Of a DNA stretch of 64,000 nt, positions 22,952 through 31,798 are shown piece by piece. How positions within the stretch are numbered: position 1 is the first letter of the stretch; each line of letters opens with the position of its first letter. The position numbers and the translations under genes were made by a program. The stretch is from Ruegeria denitrificans (GTDB taxonomy: Bacteria; Pseudomonadota; Alphaproteobacteria; Rhodobacterales; Rhodobacteraceae): NCBI RefSeq assembly GCF_001458295.1, contig NZ_CYUD01000003.1:329994-393993 (forward strand), in the 5' to 3' direction. A model generated the notes under the pieces. It was not told the origin of the DNA and ran no database searches. It saw only the letters and a program-made list of their open reading frames with translations.

Positions 22952-25889
22952 GTAGACGCTCTCCTTCAGGGTCGACGAAATGGGCCGAGACAAGTTCAAC
23001 CTCGACGGTCAGGTCGGTCAGTGGCGAAACAAGACGCATTTTTTCGCCCAGCCGCTCGGCCCCGTTTTTCACGAGGCCCAGACCGATATTGCTGTTCAGG
23101 ATCGGCGAGTAGACAGCCGAGGTGACATAGCCCTGATCATGGGCCGCATCGATCGGGCCATCGGGGTTCATCAGATGCCCGCCCGCGGTAACCTTATCCT
23201 CGGGTTGCAGCGGCTTGATCCCGACCAACCGTAATACATCGGGTTCGACCAGCGCCTCACGTTCCGACAGGACCGAGCCGATGCTGTCTTTTTTCTTCGA
23301 CACCATTTTACCCAGGCCAAGGTTCAGTGCCGTGGTGGTGCCGTTCAGTTCACTCCCCGCGGCGTGGCCCTTTTCAACCCGCATCACGCCCAGTGCTTCG
23401 GTACCATAGGGGGTGACGTCGAACTCTTCACCTTCGGCCATCAGCCGTTGCATCAGCGCATCGCCATAGCGCGAGGGCACCGCGATTTCATAGGCTAGCT
23501 CGCCTGAGAAAGAGATCCGGAACAACCGTGCCCGCAGCCCGCCACAGACAGTGACGTTGCCACAAGCCATGAACGGGAAGGCGTCGTTCGACAAATCGAA
23601 CTCCGGGTCCACGATCTTTTGCAACAACTTGCGCGAATTGGGCCCGGCCACCGCGTATTGAGCCCATGCTTCGGTGGTCGAGATTAATTGAACGTCCATG
23701 TCCGGATACAGGCATTGTCGCGCAAATTCCATGTGACGATAGACACTTACGGCGTTTGCCGTAGTTGTAGTGACGACGAAGTGATCCTCGGCCAACCGTG
23801 CGGCAGTGCCATCATCCATCACCATTCCGTCTTCGCGCAGCATCAGACCGTACCGGGTTTTTCCCACAGCCAGCTTGGCAAATCCATTGGCATAGATACG
23901 GTTCAGAAACTCGGCCGCATCGGTGCCCTGTACGTCGATCTTGCCCAGCGTTGTACAATCGCACACCCCGACCGAAGCGCGCGTCTGGCGCACCTCACGG
24001 TCCACGGATTGCCGCCAATGGGTTTCACCGGGCAGGGGGAACCACTGGGCGCGCAGCCAGTTGCCGACCTCGACAAACACGGCGCCGCGTTCCTTAGCCC
24101 AATAGTGCGAGGGCGTCAGGCGGGTCGGGTGGAATTCCTGCCCTTTCATTCGTCCCGCGAAGGTGCCAATCGGAACAGGCGTATAAGGTGGTCGGAAGAT
24201 GGTGGTTCCAACCTCGGGGATAGACTTGCCAGTCACTTCGGCCATGATCGCAAGGCCGGTGATATTCGAGGTCTTGCCCTGATCTGTCGCCATGCCCAGC
24301 GTGGTATAGCGCTTCAGATGCTCGACTGATCGGAACCCTTCCTGATAGCTGAGCTTGACGTCCTTGACAGTCACGTCGTTCTGTTGATCCACCCAGGCGC
24401 GCTTGCATCCCTCTACGTACCAGAATGGCGTTTGCGAGACCGGAGCATCCTCGGCTTCGGGCAAGTCGGGCAGGACGCCAGTTAGTTCAAGCGCGTTGGC
24501 TGCGCTTTCTGCGCCGGATTGTAGGGCGCCATGGGTCGACATCACTCCATTCGCCGCACCCGCTACCGACAGGCCGACGGGCAGGTTTTCACCGGGGACA
24601 AAAGCGGCCAGAGCGTCGTTCCAGACCGGGCGTCCGCGTTGGTGGCACGTCATATGCACGTTCGGGTTCCAGCCGCCGGAAACGCCCAGCGCACCACACT
24701 CCAGCGTCCGGGTTGAGCCGTCAGTCAAGGCGACCTCGACAAAGGTCAGGCCGTGGCGACCTTTAGTATCAATAACTTGCGCGCCTTTCAGGACTTCATA
24801 ATCATAGCAGGTTGGCGCGTCCTCGCGGACATCCACGACTGCAGTGATTGTGACGCCTTTCGCATGCAGATCGGCAGCGGTGCGGTGTCCGTCATCATTG
24901 TTGGTGAAAATCGCCACGCGCTGTGATGCGGTGGCTGCGAACCGGTTGGCATAGGTCCGCAGGGCGCTGGCCATCATGATACCGGGTCGGTCGTTGTTTT
25001 CGAACGCGATAGGACGTTCCGTAGCTCCGGCGCAAAGCAGCGCCTTATCTGTGTAAATGCGCCACAGGATTTGCCGGGGTTTTCCTGCGGGCAGGGTGGC
25101 CAGGTGATCCCCGGTGCGTTCCACTGCGCCATAAACGCCATGGTCGAATGCACCGATCACCGTGGTGCGCGGCATCAGCCGGACGTTGGGCAAAGACGAC
25201 AGCTCTGCAACCGCCTGTGCCACCCAGTCTTGGGCGCTTTGATCGCCCAGCGCAAAAGCTTCGCTGTTCAGACGGCCACCTAGCGTGAAATCCTCATCCG
25301 CCAGTATGACGTCAGCCCCGGCACGTCCTGCGGTCAACGCCGCCATCAAGCCCGCGGGCCCAGCACCGATGATCAGCAGATCGCAGTGACGGAACCCTTT
25401 GTCATATTCGTCCGGGTCAGCCTCTTGCGACAACGATCCCAAACCGGCGGCGCGGCGGATCATTGGTTCGTACAGCTTTTCCCAGAACGCGGCAGGCCAC
25501 ATGAAGGTCTTGTAGTAGAACCCGGCCGACAGGAAGTTTGAAAACATATCGTTCACGGCCAGCGCATCGAATTTCAGGCTGGGCCAACGGTTCTGTGACT
25601 TCGCCTCGAGCCCGTCGAACATCTCAATCGTCGTGGCGCGGGTGTTGGGTTCCTTAAGGGCTCCGGTGCGGAGTTCGACCATGCCGTTGGGTTCTTCGGA
25701 CCCGGCGGTCAGCAACCCGCGGGGGCGGTGGTACTTGAACGACCGCCCGATCAGCCGCACGTCATTGGCCAGCAGGGCTGAGGCCAGAGTATCACCTGGA
25801 TGCGCCGAATAGCTGCGCCCGTCGAACTTGAAGGAGAAAGAGGTGTTACGGTCGATCTGGCCGCCATTCAGCCGGTTTGTCTGCGTCAT
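22944..25889 (-). CDS. soxA: Sarcosine oxidase-type alpha subunit
   Basis: 981 residues, the large catalytic subunit. N-terminal 2Fe-2S ferredoxin-like fold (about 15-95, HPGDTLASALLANDVRLIGR), then an FAD/NAD-binding pyridine nucleotide oxidoreductase domain (about 165-430, LLIIGAGPAGLMAALTAGRA), and a C-terminal aminomethyltransferase-like domain (about 600-975) that binds tetrahydrofolate and captures formaldehyde as methylene-THF. Length and domain order match the family. Start overlaps the soxD end by 4 bases (ATGA). Oxidises sarcosine, or another N-methyl amino acid, to amine plus methylene-THF and a reduced acceptor. Confidence 0.93.
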   Translation of the reverse strand: MTQTNRLNGGQIDRNTSFSFKFDGRSYSAHPGDTLASALLANDVRLIGRSFKYHRPRGLLTAGSEEPNGMVELRTGALKEPNTRATTIEMFDGLEAKSQNRWPSLKFDALAVNDMFSNFLSAGFYYKTFMWPAAFWEKLYEPMIRRAAGLGSLSQEADPDEYDKGFRHCDLLIIGAGPAGLMAALTAGRAGADVILADEDFTLGGRLNSEAFALGDQSAQDWVAQAVAELSSLPNVRLMPRTTVIGAFDHGVYGAVERTGDHLATLPAGKPRQILWRIYTDKALLCAGATERPIAFENNDRPGIMMASALRTYANRFAATASQRVAIFTNNDDGHRTAADLHAKGVTITAVVDVREDAPTCYDYEVLKGAQVIDTKGRHGLTFVEVALTDGSTRTLECGALGVSGGWNPNVHMTCHQRGRPVWNDALAAFVPGENLPVGLSVAGAANGVMSTHGALQSGAESAANALELTGVLPDLPEAEDAPVSQTPFWYVEGCKRAWVDQQNDVTVKDVKLSYQEGFRSVEHLKRYTTLGMATDQGKTSNITGLAIMAEVTGKSIPEVGTTIFRPPYTPVPIGTFAGRMKGQEFHPTRLTPSHYWAKERGAVFVEVGNWLRAQWFPLPGETHWRQSVDREVRQTRASVGVCDCTTLGKIDVQGTDAAEFLNRIYANGFAKLAVGKTRYGLMLREDGMVMDDGTAARLAEDHFVVTTTTANAVSVYRHMEFARQCLYPDMDVQLISTTEAWAQYAVAGPNSRKLLQKIVDPEFDLSNDAFPFMACGNVTVCGGLRARLFRISFSGELAYEIAVPSRYGDALMQRLMAEGEEFDVTPYGTEALGVMRVEKGHAAGSELNGTTTALNLGLGKMVSKKKDSIGSVLSEREALVEPDVLRLVGIKPLQPEDKVTAGGHLMNPDGPIDAAHDQGYVTSAVYSPILNSNIGLGLVKNGAERLGEKMRLVSPLTDLTVEVELVSAHFVDPEGERLRA

Positions 25890-26173
25890 TTGGATCGCCC
25901 CCGTGCGCGGGCCACGTCGCGGGCCAGTTCTACCTTTGAAATCTCATGCGTCAGCGTGTTGCGCGTGACGACCAGCCAGGATCGGTCTCCGGCCTCGTGA
26001 TACCACAGTTCCTGATGTTCACCGGCCGGGTTGTCGCGCACATACCCGTATTCGTAGAATGCCTCAGCTGCATTTTCGGCCTGCCAATCAGGTCGGTCGA
26101 TCAGCGAAGCATCACCCAGATATGTGAACTCCGATGCATCGCGCGGGCCCAGAAGGGGATGGTTGATAATCAT
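25886..26173 (-). CDS. soxD: Sarcosine oxidase-type delta subunit lacking zinc ligands
   Basis: 95 residues. It keeps the delta-subunit pattern near the middle and end (RDNPAGEHQELWYHEAGDRSWLV, then THEI), but the family's zinc-binding cysteines are gone: the usual CPYCG near the start is HPLLG, the later GC is GD, and the protein contains no cysteine at all. Known SoxD binds zinc through three cysteines and a histidine. This marks a diverged delta subunit. The gene overlaps soxA by 4 bases and lies 13 bases after soxB. Confidence 0.85.
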   Translation of the reverse strand: MIINHPLLGPRDASEFTYLGDASLIDRPDWQAENAAEAFYEYGYVRDNPAGEHQELWYHEAGDRSWLVVTRNTLTHEISKVELARDVARARGRSK

Positions 26174-26186
26174 TGTACGGTCCCCC

Positions 26187-27437
26187 TCAGTGCAGGTTGG
26201 GCTGGTTGCCCACGCCTTTTTCGTCGATCATCCGGCCGGTCTGGAACCGGTCGAGGCGGTAGGCGGTGGCGACCGGGTGCGGCTCGTCCTTCGCCAGCAG
26301 ATGGGCAAAGCAATGGCCCGAAGCCGGGGTCGCCTTGAACCCGCCGTAACACCAACCGCCGTTGAAATAGAGCCCCTCGACCGGCGTGCGGTCGATGATG
26401 GGCGAGCCGTCCATCGACATATCCATAACACCTCCCCACATCCGCAACAGACGGGCGCGGCCGATCATTGGCATCAGGGCCACGCCGCCCTCACAAACAT
26501 CCTCGACCACTGGCAGGTTGCCGCGTTGGGCATAGGTGTTATAGCCGTCGAGATCGCCGCCAAAGACCAGCCCGCCCTTGTCGGACTGACTGACATAGAA
26601 ATGGCCAGCGCCAAAGGTTATGACGCTGGGCAGAACCGGTTTTAGACCCTCGGACACAAAGGCCTGCAACACATGGCTTTCGATGGGCAGCCGCATTCCG
26701 GCCATTCCCATCACGCGCCCGGAGCTGCCCGCAACCGCGCAGCCCACTTTGTTCGCGCCGATGAAACCTTTAGTCGTTTCAACTCCCAGGCATTTGCCAT
26801 TCTCGATCCGTAGGCCCGTGACTTCGCAATTCTGGATTATGTCGACGCCTTGCAAATCAGCCGAACGCGCAAAACCCCATGCCACCGCGTCATGACGAGC
26901 AGTGCCGGCGCGGCGTTGAACCAAGCCTCCTTTTATCGGAAAGCGGGCATCGTCGAAATTCAGATAGGGATGTTCTTTGCGGACTTGATCGGCATCCAGC
27001 AACTCGGCATCCGCGCCATTCAGGATCATCGCGTTGCCGCGTCGGGTATAAGCGTCGCGCTGACCGTCGGTGTGAAACAGATTGATGATCCCGCGCTGGC
27101 TCATCATGGCGTTGTAGTTCAGGTCCTGCTCAAGCCCTTCCCATAGCTTCATCGAGAACTCGTAGAACGGCTCATTCCCGTCCAGCATATAGTTCGAGCG
27201 CACAATCGTCGTGTTCCGCCCCACATTGCCGCCGCCGATCCAACCTTTTTCGACAACGGCCACGTTGCGTTGACCATAGACCTTGGACAGGTAGTGCGCC
27301 GTTGCCAGCCCATGGCCACCACCGCCAATGACGATGATGTCGTAATGGGCCTTGGGTTCGGGCTCGCGCCAGACCGGTTTCCACCCTTTGTGGCCGGTGA
27401 GCGCCTCTTTGATGACTCGGAAGCCGGAATATCGCAT
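26187..27437 (-). CDS. soxB: Sarcosine oxidase-type beta subunit
   Basis: 416 residues. FAD-binding fold DIIVIGGGGHGLATAHYL at about 33-50, then GWIGGGNVGRNTTIVRSNY. The RHDAV motif near residue 182 contains the histidine known in the family to hold FMN covalently. C-terminal NGGWCYGGFKATPASG binds the flavin. ATG 27437 gives the canonical start MRYSGFRVIKE with AAAAGG upstream; the frame extends six codons further without support. First gene of the sox operon, 84 bases after a LysR gene on the same strand, with which it may be cotranscribed. Confidence 0.93.
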   Translation of the reverse strand: MRYSGFRVIKEALTGHKGWKPVWREPEPKAHYDIIVIGGGGHGLATAHYLSKVYGQRNVAVVEKGWIGGGNVGRNTTIVRSNYMLDGNEPFYEFSMKLWEGLEQDLNYNAMMSQRGIINLFHTDGQRDAYTRRGNAMILNGADAELLDADQVRKEHPYLNFDDARFPIKGGLVQRRAGTARHDAVAWGFARSADLQGVDIIQNCEVTGLRIENGKCLGVETTKGFIGANKVGCAVAGSSGRVMGMAGMRLPIESHVLQAFVSEGLKPVLPSVITFGAGHFYVSQSDKGGLVFGGDLDGYNTYAQRGNLPVVEDVCEGGVALMPMIGRARLLRMWGGVMDMSMDGSPIIDRTPVEGLYFNGGWCYGGFKATPASGHCFAHLLAKDEPHPVATAYRLDRFQTGRMIDEKGVGNQPNLH

Positions 27438-27521
27438 GAATCGGACCTTTTTCACCAGAATTCACTAAAATAGGGCCTATGGATATCCTCAGATGCGACA
27501 TCGACTTGTCTAAATCAGACG

Positions 27522-28379
27522 TTAAACGCGACTTACCTCAGGCAGTGCGCCGGAAAACCATTCCAGAAATGCGTCAACCTCGGGCGAGCGGCGTTGGACT
27601 GCCAGAAAATACCCTTCGGTTGCCGGGGCCGAGGCTTCGGTGGCACGTATGGCCTGACCGGTGCGCAATGCGTGTTCCGCGACCAAAGCATTGACCAGAG
27701 CCACCCCGTTTCCGGTTGTAGCGAGTTGTAGGGCCAGGCCGTAAGAATCCACGTAGAAGGTGGGCGTTGGGATCGTGTATCCAGTAGCCTCGGACCAGGA
27801 GGACCAGTTGCCGGATGTGCCGACCGCCTCGATCAAAGGCAGGTCCGGCAGGTTTCCGTCCAACTGGGGCGATTTCACCGCGATCAGGTCATTGGGCAGC
27901 AGTTCGGTTGCGTCCCGGCCCACCTGCTTTGCAGATCCGAACCGGATTTCGATATCCGCGCGCGAGGCTGAATATTCGTCTGGCCAGATCGTGCTGACAA
28001 AGCGCACGGATGTGTCCGGGTTTTGCGACCGGAACTGTGGCAGTGCGGGGGATATCACCCACTCCAGCACACTGACCGACGCTGCAACGGTAAGGTGACG
28101 CGCCTTTTCCTCGGCCAGATATGGCGATGCAGCCGAGTGCAGCATCTCCAGCGCGGTCTCTACCTGCGGCAACAGCTTACGACCTTCATCCGTCAACGAC
28201 AGGCCGCGTGCGTGGCGGTGAAACAGCACCACACCCAATCGCGTTTCCAGCGATCTAATCTGTTGACTGACAGCAGATTGCGTCAGGCCGATCTCGTCGG
28301 CGGCAGCGGTGGAACTCAGCCGTCGGGCGGCGGCCTCGAATGATCTGAACCACGTGAGCGGGGGCAAGGTTTTGGCCAT
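27522..28379 (-). CDS. LysR family regulator (GcvA-like)
   Basis: 285 residues. Helix-turn-helix AAADEIGLTQSAVSQQIRSLETRLG near residues 20-50, then an effector domain of the GcvA subgroup. ATG 28379 begins MAKTLPPLTWFRSF, the usual start for this group. It is divergent from the DUF1185/monooxygenase operon, sharing 108 bases that contain an ATTA-N7-TAAT palindrome, the operator type used by GcvA-like proteins. It also precedes soxB on its own strand. It likely activates the ring-cleavage operon and may regulate sox; the inducer is unknown. Confidence 0.88.
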   Translation of the reverse strand: MAKTLPPLTWFRSFEAAARRLSSTAAADEIGLTQSAVSQQIRSLETRLGVVLFHRHARGLSLTDEGRKLLPQVETALEMLHSAASPYLAEEKARHLTVAASVSVLEWVISPALPQFRSQNPDTSVRFVSTIWPDEYSASRADIEIRFGSAKQVGRDATELLPNDLIAVKSPQLDGNLPDLPLIEAVGTSGNWSSWSEATGYTIPTPTFYVDSYGLALQLATTGNGVALVNALVAEHALRTGQAIRATEASAPATEGYFLAVQRRSPEVDAFLEWFSGALPEVSRV

Positions 28380-28392
28380 TTGTAACCTACAT

Positions 28393-28407
28393 ATTAGAGT
28401 CACTAAT
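28393..28407. promoter_or_regulatory. LysR-type operator ATTAG-N5-CTAAT
   Basis: A perfect 15-base inverted repeat, ATTAG AGTCA CTAAT, located 14 bases upstream of the LysR ATG and 81 bases upstream of the DUF1185 start. It contains the ATTA-N7-TAAT core known for GcvA-group LysR proteins. It would serve both autorepression and activation of the divergent operon. Confidence 0.6.
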
Positions 28408-28487
28408 ACCTAAGACCAAAGTTCTTTCGTTTGTCAAAGCGGCCCTTGGCCAGAGATAGTTTGCCAACCAATCGCAAGGGGGCGCTT

Positions 28488-29087
28488 GTGCAGCCAAATA
28501 TTCGAAAAATCGTCACCTATGACGAAGAAGTTCTGGTCGAAGGATTTCGCAAGGCAGATCGCCCATGGCGGATGTTCGCAGTGACGGCCGTGGTCACGAA
28601 CCCATGGGCCGGACGTTATGTCGAAGATCTGAGGCCTGAGATTTTAAGCTTTGCCCCCGTTCTGGGTGAGGAACTGACCGCGCGAATGATTGCGCTGGCT
28701 GGTAGCGGCGATGCAATCGAAGCCTATGGAAAAGCCGCCGTGGTGGGGCTGGACGGAGAGGTCGAGCATGCCTCGGGCCTGATCCACACGCTGCATTTCG
28801 GTAATCATTTCCGGCAGGCGGTTGGGGCGAAATCCTACCTCTCCTTCACCAATACCCGAGGTGCGGCCAACGCACCGATCATGGTGCCGCTGATGGACAA
28901 GAACGACGCCGGTCGCCGGTCGCATTATCTGACGCTGCAATTCGCCATTCCCGACGCACCGCGCGCTGATGAGGTTGTGATTGTGCTGGGTGGGGCAACG
29001 TCGGGGCGACCGCATCATCGGATTGGCGATCGATATCAGGACTTGAAGGATTTGGGTCATGACGTGGACAACCCGGCCTCGGTCTAA
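28488..29087 (+). CDS. DUF1185 (amino acid synthesis family) protein
   Basis: 199 residues. Family motifs: IRKIVTYDEEVLVEGFRKADRPW, AVTAVVTNPWAGRYVEDL, and the later HASGLIHTLHFGNHFR and RSHYLTLQFAIPDAPRADEVV. The family name dates from an early annotation; its reaction is not known to me. GTG 28488 is chosen because AAGGGGG lies 7 bases upstream; upstream codons to 28431 have no site. The end overlaps the next start by 29 bases. First gene of the LysR-controlled operon, and likely acts on a ring-opened intermediate because of its neighbours. Confidence 0.82.
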   Translation: MQPNIRKIVTYDEEVLVEGFRKADRPWRMFAVTAVVTNPWAGRYVEDLRPEILSFAPVLGEELTARMIALAGSGDAIEAYGKAAVVGLDGEVEHASGLIHTLHFGNHFRQAVGAKSYLSFTNTRGAANAPIMVPLMDKNDAGRRSHYLTLQFAIPDAPRADEVVIVLGGATSGRPHHRIGDRYQDLKDLGHDVDNPASV

Positions 29088-29838
29088 GTTCGGTGACCTC
29101 GCCGCGATTGACGCAGGCGAAGGGCCTTTGGTCGTGCTGCTGCACGGCGTCGGTCTGCGGGCCGAAGCGTGGGGCGGGCAGATTGAGGCGCTGGTAGCAG
29201 CCGGGTATCGGGTCGTTTGCCCGGATATGTTGGGGCACGGGGAATCGGCTTTTGCCGAACCGAACAGGGTGGAAAGCTATGTCGCGCCGATTACATCGTT
29301 GTTGCAAGAACCAGCAGTGCTGATCGGGCATTCAATGGGTGCGCTGATCGCGGCGCATATTGCGGCCTCGGGCAATCGATATGTCAAAGGTGTTGCGGCC
29401 CTGAACGCCATATACAAGCGGTCTGACGCGGCCCGGCAATCAGTTCTGTCGCGGGCTCAGGCTCTGGATGCGCAGCGGTCGAATGACGCCTCGGTCACTC
29501 TGCATCGTTGGTTTGCAGATGATATATCAGCGGAACGCGACGCCTGTGCGCAGTGGCTGGAAGCGGTCAATCCTCGGGCCTATAAAGCCGCTTACACGGT
29601 CTTTGCCGAGAGCGACGGCCCGACCGAGAAGCAACTGGCCAAGATCACATGCCCGGCAATGTTTTTGACCGGTGCGGATGAGCCGAACTCGACCCCCGCG
29701 ATGTCACAACAGATGGCCAGCCTTGCACCAAAGGGGCGCGCAGAGTTCATCCCTGATGCGGCTCATATGATGCCGATGACCCATGCTGCAGAGGTCAACG
29801 CCACCCTGTTGCCCTTTGTTCAGGAGTGCCTGACATGA
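29059..29838 (+). CDS. Alpha/beta hydrolase (TgnD-like position)
   Basis: 259 residues. Oxyanion part LLHGVGLRAEAW near residue 30, nucleophile elbow GHSMG near residue 95, acidic residue in LTGADEPNSTP and catalytic histidine in PDAAHMMPMTH. This is the standard triad order. In trigonelline and vitamin B6 degradation, alpha/beta hydrolases cleave N-formyl or N-acetylaminomethylene succinates; a similar role is inferred here from the neighbours. Start ATG 29059 overlaps the DUF1185 gene by 29 bases, and the stop overlaps the flavin reductase start by ATGA. Confidence 0.85.
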   Translation: MTWTTRPRSKFGDLAAIDAGEGPLVVLLHGVGLRAEAWGGQIEALVAAGYRVVCPDMLGHGESAFAEPNRVESYVAPITSLLQEPAVLIGHSMGALIAAHIAASGNRYVKGVAALNAIYKRSDAARQSVLSRAQALDAQRSNDASVTLHRWFADDISAERDACAQWLEAVNPRAYKAAYTVFAESDGPTEKQLAKITCPAMFLTGADEPNSTPAMSQQMASLAPKGRAEFIPDAAHMMPMTHAAEVNATLLPFVQECLT

Positions 29839-30743
29839 CCACACTGGATCCACGTGCCCTGCGTGATGCCTTTGGCAGCTTCATGACCGGCGTGACAGTA
29901 GTGACCGCCCGCGACGCGACGGGCGCGCCGGTTGGGTTTACTGCCAATTCGTTTTCCTCAGTATCACTGGACCCGCCTTTGTTGCTGGTGTGCCCGGGCA
30001 AGTTTCTGTCCAGCTATGAGGTGTTCGCTGGCTGTCGACATTTTGCCGTCAATATACTGGCAGAGGGTCAACAAGAGGTCTCGAACACTTTCGCGGGATA
30101 TAAAGGCGACCGGTTCGCGAAAATCTCTCATCAGAATGGCCTGCATGACTTGCCGTTGGTAGACGGAGCCCTAGCGCAGTTCTGTTGCGAAACCCATCAA
30201 GCCATTCCAGCAGGCGATCACACTATCCTGATAGGCCGAGTTTTGGATTTCTCGCACGTTGCGGGTGACGGTTTGGGCTATGTCGGCGGGTCGTATTTCA
30301 GCCTGGGTCTTGAGGCCGAGATGGACGCCAAAGTTCCGACGGTTTGTGGTGCAATAATTACAGCTGGGAACCAAGTCCTTCTTGAGCGCCATGGCGATTC
30401 GTTCCGTCCGATTCAGGTCACAGGTGCCGAGGCCGGTGGTCAAAGGCACAGGCTGGCGCAGGTGTTGTCGGAGCGCGGTATCCACGCGCGGATCGAGCAG
30501 GTCTATTCCTCGTTCAACGACGCCGAGACCAAGCTGCAATATACGTTCTTCCTTTCATCTGCAGATCAGCATTGCGCATCTGCGAATGCCCAGTGGGTTC
30601 CGGTCGCGGACCTGCCCAATCTGACCTACGCCTCTCAAGGCATTCACCACATGATGACCCGCTTTGCGCGTGAGGCTCAGACCGGGGATTTCGCCCTGTA
30701 TTTGGGCGATGCTGAACGTGGCGACATTCACAGTTTTCGCTAA
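29835..30743 (+). CDS. Flavin reductase domain fused to a degenerate Nudix-like domain
   Basis: 302 residues. Residues 1-165 are a FMN reductase of the HpaC/RutF type: FGSFMTGVTVVTARDATGAPVGFTANSF and SLDPPLLLVC bind the flavin and GDHTILIGRVLDF follows. Residues 170-302 look like a Nudix fold (AIITAGNQVLLERHGDSF, later WVPVADLP) but the box is broken: GAEAGGQRHRLAQVLSERGI lacks the REXXEE metal-binding glutamates, so it is probably not an active hydrolase. The reductase would supply reduced flavin to the LLM monooxygenase encoded next. CAGGAG lies before ATG 29835. Confidence 0.85.
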   Translation: MTTLDPRALRDAFGSFMTGVTVVTARDATGAPVGFTANSFSSVSLDPPLLLVCPGKFLSSYEVFAGCRHFAVNILAEGQQEVSNTFAGYKGDRFAKISHQNGLHDLPLVDGALAQFCCETHQAIPAGDHTILIGRVLDFSHVAGDGLGYVGGSYFSLGLEAEMDAKVPTVCGAIITAGNQVLLERHGDSFRPIQVTGAEAGGQRHRLAQVLSERGIHARIEQVYSSFNDAETKLQYTFFLSSADQHCASANAQWVPVADLPNLTYASQGIHHMMTRFAREAQTGDFALYLGDAERGDIHSFR

Positions 30744-30755
30744 AGGAGCCGATTG

Positions 30756-31790
30756 ATGGAGTTTTCTCTGTTTGCCCATATGGAACGCCTGACGCCGGAT
30801 CAGCCTCATGACGTTCTGTATGACGAATTCGTTGGTCTGGTGAAAATGGCCGATGAGGGTGGTATGCGCGCGGTTTGGACGGGCGAGCATCACGGCATGG
30901 AATTCACCATTGCGCCGAATCCATTTCTATCCTTGGTCGATCTGGCACATCACACGAAGAATGTACGCCTCGGCACCGGTACCGTAGTCGCACCGTTCTG
31001 GCATCCGATTAAGCTAGCCGGTGAGGCCGCAGCAGCGGATCAGATCACCAAGGGACGGATCGAGCTGGGCATTGCACGCGGGGCTTATTCCTTTGAATAC
31101 GAGCGTTTGATGCCCGGTATGGACGCGTGGGAAGCCGGTCAGAGGATGCGGGAATCCACGCCGCTTTTGCCGCAAATCTGGCAGGGGGATTGCGCGCATG
31201 AGGGCGAGTTCTATTCGTTCCCGGCCACGACCTCGGCCCCGAAACCACTGCAGGATGGCGGCCCGCCAATCTGGATCGCGGCGCGTGACCCCAACAGCCA
31301 CGAATTCGGCGTCCACAACGGGTTCAACATTCAGGTCACGCCGCTGTGGCAAGGGATGGAGGAAATTGAAACGCTTATGGGCCGATTCAACGATGCTTGC
31401 GATAGCTATGCGGGGCCGCGACCTAAGATTATGTTGTTGCACCACACCTATGTCGGAAAAGACGATGCGGATGTGGCGCAAGGTGTCGAGGATTTGCGGC
31501 GGTACTACAACTATTTCGGTGCGTGGTTCCTGAACAAACGCCCGGTCCAGCAGGGCTTGATCGAGCCGATCACGCAGGCGGAAATGGACGCCAACCCGAT
31601 GTATACCACCGAAAAGCTGGGCCGCGATCTGACCATCGGCACGACACAGCAGGTGATTGACCAGATCAAACGATATGAGGATCTGGGATATGATGAGTTT
31701 TCGTTCTGGGTCGACAGTGGCATGACCAACGAACGTAAGCGCGCCTCGTTGGCGCGGTTCATCGACGACGTCATGCCAGCCTTTCAGTGA
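30756..31790 (+). CDS. LLM class flavin-dependent monooxygenase (ring-cleaving type)
   Basis: 344 residues, luciferase-like TIM barrel. Motifs: AVWTGEHHGMEFTIAPNPFL, NVRLGTGTVVAPFWHPIKLAGEAA and GRIELGIARGAYSFEYERLMPGM. Such two-component oxygenases open heterocycles in trigonelline (TgnB), pyridine and pyrimidine (RutA) breakdown. It follows its likely reductase partner by 12 bases, with AAAGGAG before ATG 30756, and precedes an aldehyde dehydrogenase. Substrate is inferred to be an N-methylated pyridine carboxylate such as trigonelline or homarine; the sequence alone does not decide this. Confidence 0.87.
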   Translation: MEFSLFAHMERLTPDQPHDVLYDEFVGLVKMADEGGMRAVWTGEHHGMEFTIAPNPFLSLVDLAHHTKNVRLGTGTVVAPFWHPIKLAGEAAAADQITKGRIELGIARGAYSFEYERLMPGMDAWEAGQRMRESTPLLPQIWQGDCAHEGEFYSFPATTSAPKPLQDGGPPIWIAARDPNSHEFGVHNGFNIQVTPLWQGMEEIETLMGRFNDACDSYAGPRPKIMLLHHTYVGKDDADVAQGVEDLRRYYNYFGAWFLNKRPVQQGLIEPITQAEMDANPMYTTEKLGRDLTIGTTQQVIDQIKRYEDLGYDEFSFWVDSGMTNERKRASLARFIDDVMPAFQ

Positions 31791-31798
31791 GGACTACC

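Noticed and set aside
30756..31790. Bacterial luciferase (lux) gene
   Set aside because: Only the general LLM fold matches; there are no luxB or luxCDE genes, and the partners point to catabolism.
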